NCBI GenBank assembly: GCA_026996935.1
Contig: JALWJW010000285.1
Coordinates: 1-12,799 of the forward strand
Reading direction: 5' to 3'
DNA: 12,799 nt
From: Hyphomicrobiales bacterium
GTDB taxonomy: Bacteria > Pseudomonadota > Alphaproteobacteria > Rhizobiales > Aestuariivirgaceae
The notes under the pieces were generated by a model that did not search any database, was not told the origin of the DNA, and worked only from the letters and a program-made list of their open reading frames with translations. Positions 1 through 6,123 of the stretch are shown here, piece by piece. A program made the position numbers and the translations under genes. How positions within the stretch are numbered: the first letter of the stretch is position 1; the number at the start of each line of letters is the position of its first letter.

Positions 1-367
1 GCTCTTTTTCAATCAATCCAACAAGGGCGCCGTCGGTATCTGTAATTATTGACAGTTTACCGATACCTTTCAGCCGTAGAGTGGGGCGTGTAACATCACC
101 ACCTGAAACTTGTGCCGCTTCTTGGGCTTTTTGGATGTTATCAACCTGCATATATGTCATCCAATGAGGTGGGATTTTTTGTTCATCATCTTGAGTTAAA
201 GAGAAAATGCCACCAACGGGTTGGTTGTTGTGTTTGGCCACCCAATAATCGCCACCTTCTGGCAGTTGTGAGACCTCGAACTCCCACCCAAGGGTTGTTG
301 AGTAAAATTGAACCGCTGTAATTGGGTCAGTTGTATTAAGTTCTAACCAGCTTGCATTTGATTCCAT
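1..367 (-). CDS. VOC (glyoxalase/bleomycin-resistance fold) family protein, C-terminus cut by window edge
   Basis: I translated the reverse complement from the ATG at 367 down to base 1: 122 codons with no stop, so the end lies outside the window. The protein opens with WLELNTTD, followed by AVQFYSTTLGWEFE (residues 18-31), YWVAK, a PVGGIF strand (50-55) and a second half with HWMTYMQVDNIQKA and ITDTDGALVGLIE (108-120). This beta-alpha-beta-beta-beta layout, with a D-P-xx-A-xx-FY-xx-LGW helix and a D-xx-GA-xx-GL-IE ending, is typical of the vicinal oxygen chelate superfamily. Domains of this size end soon after this motif, so little is probably missing. The usual metal-ligand His of the first strand is absent, so enzymatic activity and substrate cannot be inferred. 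I chose the start at 367 because GGAG (380-383) lies just upstream; the in-frame ATG at 385 has no SD. The gene diverges from the ribosomal operon and is probably unrelated to it. Confidence 0.8.
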   Translation of the reverse strand, partial: MESNASWLELNTTDPITAVQFYSTTLGWEFEVSQLPEGGDYWVAKHNNQPVGGIFSLTQDDEQKIPPHWMTYMQVDNIQKAQEAAQVSGGDVTRPTLRLKGIGKLSIITDTDGALVGLIEKE

Positions 368-379
368 TTTTTTGCGATT

Positions 380-383
380 CTCC
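380..383 (-). promoter_or_regulatory. Shine-Dalgarno GGAG deciding the start of the VOC gene
   Basis: CTCC on the plus strand reads GGAGAA on the minus strand, about 10-12 nt before the ATG at 367. The alternative in-frame ATG at 385 lies upstream of this site and has no purine-rich box of its own. Confidence 0.5.
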
Positions 384-392
384 ATAAATCTG

Positions 393-398
393 ACTATA
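393..398 (-). promoter_or_regulatory. Candidate -10 box for the VOC gene
   Basis: ACTATA on the plus strand reads TATAGT on the minus strand, one mismatch from TATAAT. A start of transcription about 7 nt downstream would fall near 386, giving a leader of about 18 nt that contains the GGAG at 380-383. The -35 region is poor (TGTAAA at an 18-bp spacing), so this is a weak prediction. Confidence 0.3.
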
Positions 399-537
399 AA
401 CCGTCCGTTAAGCAGTTTTTACAAAACATTTGTTCAGTTGAAGACGCTAACTTGGCAAACTTTAGGTGGTTTTGTGGCGTAAGATTGCCTTTGGTAGGCA
501 GTGAGACATGATTGACTCAATTCTTTACCAAAAAGGA

Positions 538-566
538 CTTGACGATTTTGGAATCGATGCTATGTT
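538..566 (+). promoter_or_regulatory. Candidate promoter of the str operon
   Basis: CTTGAC (538-543) is followed by a 17-bp spacer and TATGTT (561-566). The bases TGC directly before the -10 (558-560) give it an extended -10. The CTTGAC form of the -35 is common in alphaproteobacterial housekeeping promoters. Transcription would begin near 573 and leave a leader of about 240 nt before rpsL. I found no better pair of boxes elsewhere between 386 and 812. Confidence 0.5.
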
Positions 567-581
567 CCGCTTGTCTTTGAG

Positions 582-698
582 ATGGTAAGCGGTAGACGAG
601 CCCTTAAACTTGGTTTGATTGCAAGTCTAAACGGTACCGAAAGGCAAGAAATAAATGTCAAGTACATGAAAGCCTTTTTTGGTTTTCCTCTGATTTGA
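582..698 (+). other. 38-codon micro-ORF in the rpsL leader (possible leader peptide, unproven)
   Basis: The ATG at 582 opens 38 sense codons ending at TGA 696-698. The product begins MVSGRRALKLGLIASLNG and ends KAFFGFPLI. It starts about 9 nt after the predicted transcription start (about 573), and its last third runs through the terminator-like stem and T-run at 640-680. There is no good SD; only GAG precedes the ATG. I recognise no homologue. An ORF of this length arises easily by chance, so I list it as a possibility rather than a gene. Confidence 0.15.
640..680 (+). terminator. Terminator-like or attenuator-like stem in the str leader
   Basis: AAAGGC (640-645) pairs with GCCTTT (672-677), which runs straight into six T's (675-680). 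The 26-nt loop contains a second short stem, ATGT (655-658) with ACAT (664-667). The outer stem is only 6 bp and the loop is large, so a full terminator is doubtful. Partial attenuation between the promoter at 538-566 and rpsL is possible. Confidence 0.25.
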
Positions 699-812
699 AG
701 CACTGGGTACCGGTTATGTCGGAACTGCAGTGTTTTTGTTTATGGGTAAGTCAAGCATTTGGCGGGCTCATGGATTGTTGAAACGATTTTTTAGTAGGGA
801 ATAGGGCTTAGT

Positions 813-1184
813 ATGCCAACTATTAACCAACTCATCCGCAAACCGCGCAAATCGCCGGTTAAAAACAACAAGGTTCCAGCAATGGAAGCTTGTCCGCAAA
901 AGCGCGGAGTTTGCACACGTGTTTATACAACGACCCCTAAGAAGCCTAACTCGGCGCTTCGTAAGGTTGCTCGTGTTCGCTTGACCAATGGCTTTGAAGT
1001 AACAAGCTATATCCCAGGTGAGGGGCATAACCTGCAAGAGCACTCAGTTGTGCTTATTCGTGGTGGTCGTGTGAAAGATCTACCTGGTGTTCGCTACCAC
1101 ACAATTCGTGGTGTGCTTGATACCCAGGGTGTTGCTAACCGTCGTCAACGTCGTTCGAAATACGGCACCAAGCGTCCTAAGTAA
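813..1184 (+). CDS. rpsL: 30S ribosomal protein S12
   Basis: S12 sits at the decoding centre of the small subunit and contacts the codon-anticodon helix and EF-Tu; it is the classical streptomycin-resistance target. The 123-aa product is full length and carries the family signatures CPQKRGVCTRVYT (residues 27-39), TPKKPNSALRKVARVRL (41-57) and GGRVKDLPGVRYH (84-96). The resistance positions are wild type (K43 and K88), so a streptomycin-sensitive allele is expected. D89, the residue methylthiolated by RimO in E. coli, is present. SYIPGEG has Pro where E. coli has Gly. AGGG at 803-806 lies 6 nt before the ATG. It is the first gene of the str operon, 12 nt from rpsG. Confidence 0.98.
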   Translation: MPTINQLIRKPRKSPVKNNKVPAMEACPQKRGVCTRVYTTTPKKPNSALRKVARVRLTNGFEVTSYIPGEGHNLQEHSVVLIRGGRVKDLPGVRYHTIRGVLDTQGVANRRQRRSKYGTKRPK

Positions 1185-1196
1185 GGTAGTTAGAAT

Positions 1197-1667
1197 ATGT
1201 CACGTCGTCACCGCGCAGAGAAACGCGTAATTAACCCGGATCCAAAATTTGGTGATCTGGTTTTGTCGAAATTTATGAACAACCTTATGATTGATGGTAA
1301 AAAGTCAGTCGCAGAACGTATCGTTTATGGTGCGCTTGATGTTGTTGAAGAAAAAGTAAAGCAAGATCCAATTGCTCTGTTTCATGAGGCTTTGGAAAAT
1401 GTTGCTCCTTCTGTTGAGGTTCGTTCTCGCCGTGTTGGTGGTGCAACCTATCAGGTGCCAGTTGAGGTTCGTTCCGAGCGTAAGCAGGCACTGGCAATTC
1501 GTTGGATGATCGGCGCTGCTCGTAAGCGCAATGAAGACACAATGATTGGTCGTTTGTCTGGTGAGCTTCTTGATGCTGCGAATAATCGTGGTGCTGCTGT
1601 TAAAAAACGTGAAGATACGCACAAAATGGCTGAAGCCAACCGTGCCTTCTCACATTATCGCTGGTAG
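1197..1667 (+). CDS. rpsG: 30S ribosomal protein S7
   Basis: S7 nucleates assembly of the 30S head by binding the 3' domain of 16S rRNA and lines the E site. The 156-aa product begins MSRRHRAEKR, has the conserved KFMNNLMIDGKKSVAERIVY (residues 25-44) and RRVGGATYQVPVEV (78-91), and ends AFSHYRW without the C-terminal extension of E. coli K-12 S7. The SD AAGG (1183-1186) overlaps the rpsL stop codon. In E. coli S7 represses its operon by binding the rpsL-rpsG gap; here that gap is only 12 nt, so the same element cannot be present at that place. Confidence 0.98.
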   Translation: MSRRHRAEKRVINPDPKFGDLVLSKFMNNLMIDGKKSVAERIVYGALDVVEEKVKQDPIALFHEALENVAPSVEVRSRRVGGATYQVPVEVRSERKQALAIRWMIGAARKRNEDTMIGRLSGELLDAANNRGAAVKKREDTHKMAEANRAFSHYRW

Positions 1668-1678
1668 GTTTTGGTATC

Positions 1679-3754
1679 ATGGCTCGCAAAGATAAATTAG
1701 AAAACTATCGTAACTTCGGCATCATGGCTCATATTGATGCGGGTAAGACGACAGTTACAGAACGTATTTTGTTCTATACAGGTAAAAGTCACAAGATTGG
1801 CGAAGTGCATGATGGCGCTGCTACAATGGACTGGATGGAGCAGGAGCAGGAGCGTGGTATTACAATTACCTCTGCTGCGACAACAACTGTATGGGATGGC
1901 AAACGTCTGAACATTATTGATACTCCAGGTCACGTTGACTTTACTATTGAAGTTGAACGCTCACTTCGCGTTCTTGATGGTGCGGTGTGTGTGCTTGATT
2001 CAAATGCAGGTGTTGAGCCTCAAACTGAAACTGTTTGGCGTCAGGGTGATAAGTACAACGTACCTCGCATTGTTTTTTGTAACAAAATGGACAAAATCGG
2101 TGCTGATTTCGATAAATGTATAAGCGATATTAAAGAGCGCCTTGGTGCAACACCTGTTCCTATTCAGTTGCCTATTGGTGCTGAAGATGACTTTGCCGGT
2201 GTTATCGACTTGATCGAAATGAAGGCAATTGTCTGGGAAGGCGAAGATCTTGGCGCTAGTTATGTAGAGCAGGAAATTCCGGCTGATCTGCTTGAAAAAG
2301 CAAAAACCACCCGTGAGGAGATGGTTGAGGCTGTTGTCGAGATGGATGATGCGTCTATGAATGCATATCTTGAAGGCGAAGAAATTCCTAACGATAAAAT
2401 TCGTGAACTCATTCGTCTTGGCGTTCTTGAGAATGCGTTTTATCCGGTGCTTTGTGGTTCGGCCTTTAAAAATAAGGGTGTTCAAACACTTCTTGATGCT
2501 GTTGTGGCTTTCTTGCCGTCGCCGCTTGATGTGCCAGCTATTCAAGGTATTGATTTGCATACGGAAGAGCCGGTTGTTCGCCGTTCTGCAGACGATGAAC
2601 CAATGTCTATGCTGTCATTCAAAATTATGGATGATCCGTATGGTGTTTTGACATTCGTACGTATTTATTCTGGCAAAATTACCAAAGGAATGACTGTTCT
2701 TAATTCATCTCGTGGTAAATCAGAACGCGTCGGCCGTATGGTCCTTATGCATTCTAATTCTCGTGAAGAGATTTCAGAAGCTTATGCTGGTGACATTGTC
2801 GCTCTTGTTGGTATGAAGGATGCGCGCACGGGTGATACATTGTGTGATCCTGCAAAACCTGTAATTCTTGAAAAAATGGAATTCCCTGATCCTGTGATCG
2901 AGAAATCTGTAGAGCCTATCAGCAAGGGCGATCAGGAAAAAATGGGTGCAGCTTTGGCCAAGCTTGCCAAGGAAGATCCTTCTTTCTATGTGTTTACTGA
3001 CGAAGAAACTGGCCAAACGATCATCAAAGGTATGGGTGAGCTTCATCTTGATATTAAAATTGATATTATGAAGCGCGAGCACGGTATTGGTATCAATGTT
3101 GGTGCACCGCAAGTTGCTTATCGAGAAACAATTACCCGTTCTACTGATGTTGATTATACTCATAAGAAGCAGTCTGGTGGTTCTGGTCAATTTGCTCGCG
3201 TTAAAATGACAATTGAACCTGCTGAAAAAGGCGCTGGTTTTGAGTTTGAATCTAAAATCGTTGGCGGTAATGTTCCTCGCGAATATATCCCTGGCGTTGA
3301 AAAAGGTTTGAAATCTGTTCTAGGTGCTGGCGTTGTTGCCGGTTTCCCGGTTGAAGATGTAAAAGTTACCTTGACAGATGGTGCTTATCACGAGGTTGAC
3401 TCTTCAGCGATTGCATTTGAAATCGCGGCTCGTATGGGTCTTCGTGAGGGTTTGCGTGCTGCTGGTTCTATCTTGCTTGAGCCAATTATGAAGGTAGAAG
3501 TTGTAACTCCTGAGGAGTATTTGGGTGGTATCATTGGTGATCTGAACTCTCGTCGTGGCCAGATAGATGGCACAGAGATGCGCGGAAATGCTAATGTTAT
3601 CAATGCGAAAGTGCCATTGGCGAATATGTTTGGTTATGTGGATAATCTACGGTCTGCTTCACAGGGTCGTGCAAGCTTTTCTATGTTGTTTGACCACTAT
3701 TCAGAAGTGCCGCGTAATGTGGCTGAAGAAGTTATTGAGAAATATACCTCTTAA
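1679..3754 (+). CDS. fusA: Elongation factor G
   Basis: EF-G is the GTPase that drives translocation of tRNA and mRNA and, with RRF, ribosome recycling. The 691-aa product has all GTPase motifs: G1 AHIDAGKTT (residues 17-25), G2 RGITI (59-63), G3 DTPGH (81-85), G4 NKMD (135-138) and G5 around GSAF (260-263). Domains II to V follow; the domain IV/V part includes GGNVPREYIPGVEKG and, near the end, EVVTPEEYLGGIIGDLNSRR. The length is usual for alphaproteobacterial EF-G1, and nothing suggests the mitochondrial-type or EF-G2 paralogue. The start is 11 nt after rpsG. Its SD is weak (AGG at 1666-1668, overlapping the rpsG stop), so coupling to rpsG translation is likely. Confidence 0.98.
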   Translation: MARKDKLENYRNFGIMAHIDAGKTTVTERILFYTGKSHKIGEVHDGAATMDWMEQEQERGITITSAATTTVWDGKRLNIIDTPGHVDFTIEVERSLRVLDGAVCVLDSNAGVEPQTETVWRQGDKYNVPRIVFCNKMDKIGADFDKCISDIKERLGATPVPIQLPIGAEDDFAGVIDLIEMKAIVWEGEDLGASYVEQEIPADLLEKAKTTREEMVEAVVEMDDASMNAYLEGEEIPNDKIRELIRLGVLENAFYPVLCGSAFKNKGVQTLLDAVVAFLPSPLDVPAIQGIDLHTEEPVVRRSADDEPMSMLSFKIMDDPYGVLTFVRIYSGKITKGMTVLNSSRGKSERVGRMVLMHSNSREEISEAYAGDIVALVGMKDARTGDTLCDPAKPVILEKMEFPDPVIEKSVEPISKGDQEKMGAALAKLAKEDPSFYVFTDEETGQTIIKGMGELHLDIKIDIMKREHGIGINVGAPQVAYRETITRSTDVDYTHKKQSGGSGQFARVKMTIEPAEKGAGFEFESKIVGGNVPREYIPGVEKGLKSVLGAGVVAGFPVEDVKVTLTDGAYHEVDSSAIAFEIAARMGLREGLRAAGSILLEPIMKVEVVTPEEYLGGIIGDLNSRRGQIDGTEMRGNANVINAKVPLANMFGYVDNLRSASQGRASFSMLFDHYSEVPRNVAEEVIEKYTS

Positions 3755-3792
3755 ACCATTGGGGTTTAGAGGCTTAATTGGAGATTTGAGTT

Positions 3793-4983
3793 ATGGGTAA
3801 GGAAAAGTTTGATCGTTCCAAACCGCATTGTAATATCGGTACAATCGGTCACGTTGATCACGGTAAAACAACTTTGACTGCGGCGATTACGAAAGTAATG
3901 GCAGAAGCGCAAGGTGGTGAAGCAACGGCGTTTGATGAAATCGATAAAGCGCCTGAAGAAAAGGCTCGCGGTATTACGATTTCAACGGCTCACGTTGAAT
4001 ATGAAACAGACAAACGTCACTATGCACACGTTGATTGTCCAGGTCACGCTGATTATGTGAAAAACATGATTACCGGTGCGGCGCAAATGGATGGTGCGAT
4101 TTTGGTGGTGAATGCTGCTGATGGTCCTATGCCTCAAACACGCGAGCACATTCTTTTGGCTCGTCAGGTTGGTGTGCCGGCTCTTGTTGTTTACCTCAAC
4201 AAAGTTGATCAGGTTGATGACGAAGAATTGCTTGAGTTGGTTGAAATGGAAGTTCGTGAGCTTCTTGAAAGCTATGAATTTCCTGGTGATGATATTCCTA
4301 TCATTCCCGGTTCTGCTCTTGCAGCACTTGAGGGCCGTGATGATGAAATCGGTAAGAATTCAATTCTTAAACTGATGGAAGCTGTTGATGAATATATTCC
4401 ACAGCCGGCTCGTGCTATTGACGAACCATTCCTGATGCCAATTGAAGATGTGTTCTCAATTTCAGGTCGTGGTACTGTTGTAACGGGTCGTGTTGAACGT
4501 GGTGTTGTTAATGTTGGCGATGAGATTGAAATCGTTGGTATTCGCGATACGCAAAAAACCACTTGTACTGGTGTTGAAATGTTCCGCAAGCTGCTTGATA
4601 GCGGCCAGGCTGGTGACAATATTGGTGCGCTTCTTCGTGGTATCGATCGTACAGATGTTGAGCGTGGTCAGGTTCTTTGTCAGCCAGGTTCAGTTAAGCC
4701 ACACACAAAATTTAAGGCAGAAGCATATATTCTGACTAAGGAAGAGGGTGGTCGTCATACACCATTCTTTAAAAACTACCGTCCACAGTTCTACTTCCGT
4801 ACAACTGACGTGACTGGTGCTGTTACTCTTCCTGAAGGTACAGAAATGGTTATGCCTGGCGATAATGTGACATTCGAAGTTGAATTGATCACGCCAATTG
4901 CCATGGAAGATAAACTACGTTTTGCGATCCGTGAAGGTGGCCGTACAGTTGGTGCCGGCGTGGTAGCAGAGATTTTAGAATAG
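3793..4983 (+). CDS. tuf: Elongation factor Tu
   Basis: EF-Tu delivers aminoacyl-tRNA to the ribosomal A site as a GTP complex. The 396-aa protein shows G1 GHVDHGKT (residues 19-26), the switch I motif RGITIS (59-64), G3 DCPGH (81-85), G4 NKVD (136-139) and G5 SAL (174-176), then beta-barrel domains 2 (GRGTVVTGRVERG) and 3 (YRPQFYFRTTDVTG, ending GGRTVGAGVVAEILE). GGAG (3780-3783) lies 9 nt before the ATG, and the gap to fusA is 38 nt. Codon use is strongly biased; about two thirds of Val codons are GTT by my count. Two stops stand in tandem (TAG at 4981, TAA at 4984), followed directly by a strong terminator. Many alphaproteobacteria carry a second tuf near secE/nusG; that region is outside this window. 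Confidence 0.98.
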   Translation: MGKEKFDRSKPHCNIGTIGHVDHGKTTLTAAITKVMAEAQGGEATAFDEIDKAPEEKARGITISTAHVEYETDKRHYAHVDCPGHADYVKNMITGAAQMDGAILVVNAADGPMPQTREHILLARQVGVPALVVYLNKVDQVDDEELLELVEMEVRELLESYEFPGDDIPIIPGSALAALEGRDDEIGKNSILKLMEAVDEYIPQPARAIDEPFLMPIEDVFSISGRGTVVTGRVERGVVNVGDEIEIVGIRDTQKTTCTGVEMFRKLLDSGQAGDNIGALLRGIDRTDVERGQVLCQPGSVKPHTKFKAEAYILTKEEGGRHTPFFKNYRPQFYFRTTDVTGAVTLPEGTEMVMPGDNVTFEVELITPIAMEDKLRFAIREGGRTVGAGVVAEILE

Positions 4984-4992
4984 TAACAAACG

Positions 4993-5023
4993 GGCGTTCT
5001 TAATGTCTAAGAACGCCTCTTTT
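4993..5023 (+). terminator. Rho-independent terminator between tuf and rpsJ
   Basis: GGCGTTCTTA (4993-5002) and TAAGAACGCC (5008-5017) form a perfect 10-bp stem with a 5-nt loop, followed by TCTTTT (5018-5023). It begins 6 nt after the second tuf stop codon and ends 14 nt before the rpsJ ATG. It marks the str/S10 boundary. Because no promoter fits between it and rpsJ, it must be leaky, be regulated, or be bypassed by a promoter inside tuf whose transcripts would also cross it. Confidence 0.85.
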
Positions 5024-5037
5024 AATGGATCGAGTAG

Positions 5038-5346
5038 ATGCAAAAGCAAAATATTCGCATTAGATTGAAGGCATTTGACCATCGTGTTTTAGACACTTCG
5101 GCTGCTGAAATCGTGAATACCGCGAAGCGGACTGGCGCTAATGTAAGTGGCCCTGTTCCTCTTCCAACGCAAATTGAAAAGTTTTGCGTAAACCGTTCTC
5201 CCCACGTGAACAAAAAATCACGTGAGCAGTTCGAAATGCGTACACACCGGCGTTTGCTGGATATTATTGATCCTACACCGCAAACGGTTGATGCTCTTAT
5301 GAAGCTAGACCTTGCTGCTGGTGTTGATGTTGAGATTAAGCTCTAA
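5038..5346 (+). CDS. rpsJ: 30S ribosomal protein S10 (NusE)
   Basis: S10 belongs to the 30S head and also acts as NusE, pairing with NusB in antitermination and linking NusG to the ribosome. The 102-aa product is typical: IRIRLKAFDHRVLD (residues 6-19), KRTGANVSGPVPLPT (30-44), the long loop NRSPHVNKKSREQFE (52-66) that reaches the ribosome interior, and MRTHRRLLDI. The loop residues around 54-60, where tetracycline-class resistance changes have been described in other bacteria, look ordinary. It is the first gene of the S10 operon, only 14 nt after the terminator. The SD is weak (GGAT at 5027-5030, 7 nt before ATG). Confidence 0.98.
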   Translation: MQKQNIRIRLKAFDHRVLDTSAAEIVNTAKRTGANVSGPVPLPTQIEKFCVNRSPHVNKKSREQFEMRTHRRLLDIIDPTPQTVDALMKLDLAAGVDVEIKL

Positions 5347-5363
5347 GTTAAAAGAGCAATTTT

Positions 5364-5369
5364 GAGGAG
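5364..5369 (+). promoter_or_regulatory. Shine-Dalgarno GAGGAG deciding the rplC start
   Basis: GAGGAG lies 8 nt before the ATG at 5378 and 5 nt before an in-frame GTG at 5375. The spacing, the codon and the usual L3 N-terminus (MRxGxIAxKxGMT) all favour the ATG. Confidence 0.75.
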
Positions 5370-5377
5370 TCTGAGTG

Positions 5378-6112
5378 ATGCGTTCAGGTGTCATCGCACA
5401 GAAAGTTGGCATGACGAGAGTGTTTACCGAAGATGGTAATCATATTCCCGTTACTGTTTTGAAAGTGGACAACTGTCAGGTTGTTGCGCATAAAACCGTT
5501 GAGAAAGACGGTTATACAGCGTTGCAGCTTGGTGTTGGCAAAGCAAAAGTGAAAAATGTCACTAAAGCGAGCCGTGGTCACTTTGCTGCTGCTAAAGTGG
5601 AACCAAAACAGAAACTTGCCGAGTTTCGTGTAAGTGAAGAGAATGTCATTGAAGTTGGTGCAGAAATTACTGCTGACCATTTCGTATCGGGTCAATTTAT
5701 TGACGTAACTGGTACATCTGTTGGTAAGGGTTTTGCCGGTGCGATGAAACGTTGGAACTTTGGTGGCCTTAGAGCTTCCCACGGTGTCTCAATTTCTCAC
5801 CGTTCACATGGTTCAACTGGTCAATGTCAGGATCCTGGTAAAGTGTTTAAGGGTAAAAAAATGGCTGGGCACATGGGTGCTCGTCAGATTACGACCCAAA
5901 ACCTTGAAGTGGTAAGCTCTGATCCAGAACGTGGTCTTATTTTGGTCCGTGGCGCTGTGCCTGGTTCAAAAGGTGGCTGGGTCATGGTTCGTGATGCCAT
6001 TAAGCGTCAACTGCCGGAAAATGCACCAATGCCTGGTGCGATCCGCGGTGGCAATGATAATAACACAGCCGATGCGAGCGCCGATACGGCTCAAGCATCT
6101 GCCAGCGAATAA
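5378..6112 (+). CDS. rplC: 50S ribosomal protein L3
   Basis: L3 binds the 3' end of 23S rRNA, is an early assembly protein and sends a loop towards the peptidyl transferase centre. From the ATG at 5378 the product has 244 aa, about 35 more than E. coli L3. It shows MRSGVIAQKVGMTRVF (residues 1-16), VTGTSVGKGFAGAMKRWNF (110-128), the loop HRSHGSTGQCQDPGKVFKGK (141-160) containing the GQxQ segment where PrmB methylates a Gln in E. coli, and KKMAGHMG. The extra length is mainly a C-terminal tail from about 225 rich in Asn, Asp, Ala and Ser, a region that is longer in alphaproteobacterial L3. The gap from rpsJ is 31 nt. A GTG at 5375 would add one residue but is less well spaced from the SD. Confidence 0.97.
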   Translation: MRSGVIAQKVGMTRVFTEDGNHIPVTVLKVDNCQVVAHKTVEKDGYTALQLGVGKAKVKNVTKASRGHFAAAKVEPKQKLAEFRVSEENVIEVGAEITADHFVSGQFIDVTGTSVGKGFAGAMKRWNFGGLRASHGVSISHRSHGSTGQCQDPGKVFKGKKMAGHMGARQITTQNLEVVSSDPERGLILVRGAVPGSKGGWVMVRDAIKRQLPENAPMPGAIRGGNDNNTADASADTAQASASE

Positions 6113-6123
6113 GGGTTTGAACG

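Larger units (their letters stand above)
386..812. other. Divergent intergenic region and str operon leader
   Basis: These 427 bases separate the minus-strand VOC gene from rpsL. I find no tRNA and no ORF resembling a known protein. The stretch holds a -10-like box for the VOC gene (393-398), a promoter candidate facing rpsL (538-566), a 6-bp stem CCGCTT/AAGCGG (567-572 with 587-592), a 38-codon micro-ORF (582-698), a terminator-like stem with T-run (640-680) and two copies of GGTACCG (633-639 and 706-712). The last 100 bases before rpsL show no further clear signal apart from the rpsL ribosome binding site (AGGG, 803-806). Confidence 0.7.

Noticed and set aside
452..485. TTGGCA and TAAGAT as a promoter
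   Set aside because: The spacer would be 22 bp, outside the workable range.
508..588. A 26-codon ORF (ATG 508 to TAA 586) overlapping the next micro-ORF
   Set aside because: It spans the promoter candidate at 538-566, would not be on the transcript from that promoter, has no clear SD and resembles nothing known.
716..781. A 21-codon ORF between the leader stem and rpsL
   Set aside because: It is too short to distinguish from chance, has no SD, and its composition is unlike a protein.
386..812. A tRNA or structured RNA gene in the leader
   Set aside because: I found no cloverleaf, no TTCGA-type T arm and no CCA end; only short stems are visible.
768..1043. Minus-strand ORF of 91 codons opposite rpsL
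   Set aside because: It lies antisense to the conserved S12 coding sequence and its translation shows no family features.
2000..2560. Minus-strand ORF of 186 codons inside fusA
   Set aside because: It is antisense to an intact, fully conserved EF-G; long antisense frames are common opposite biased coding sequence. The translation shows no domain I recognise.
5375..5377. GTG as the rplC start
   Set aside because: The directly following ATG at 5378 has better spacing from GAGGAG and gives the usual L3 N-terminus.
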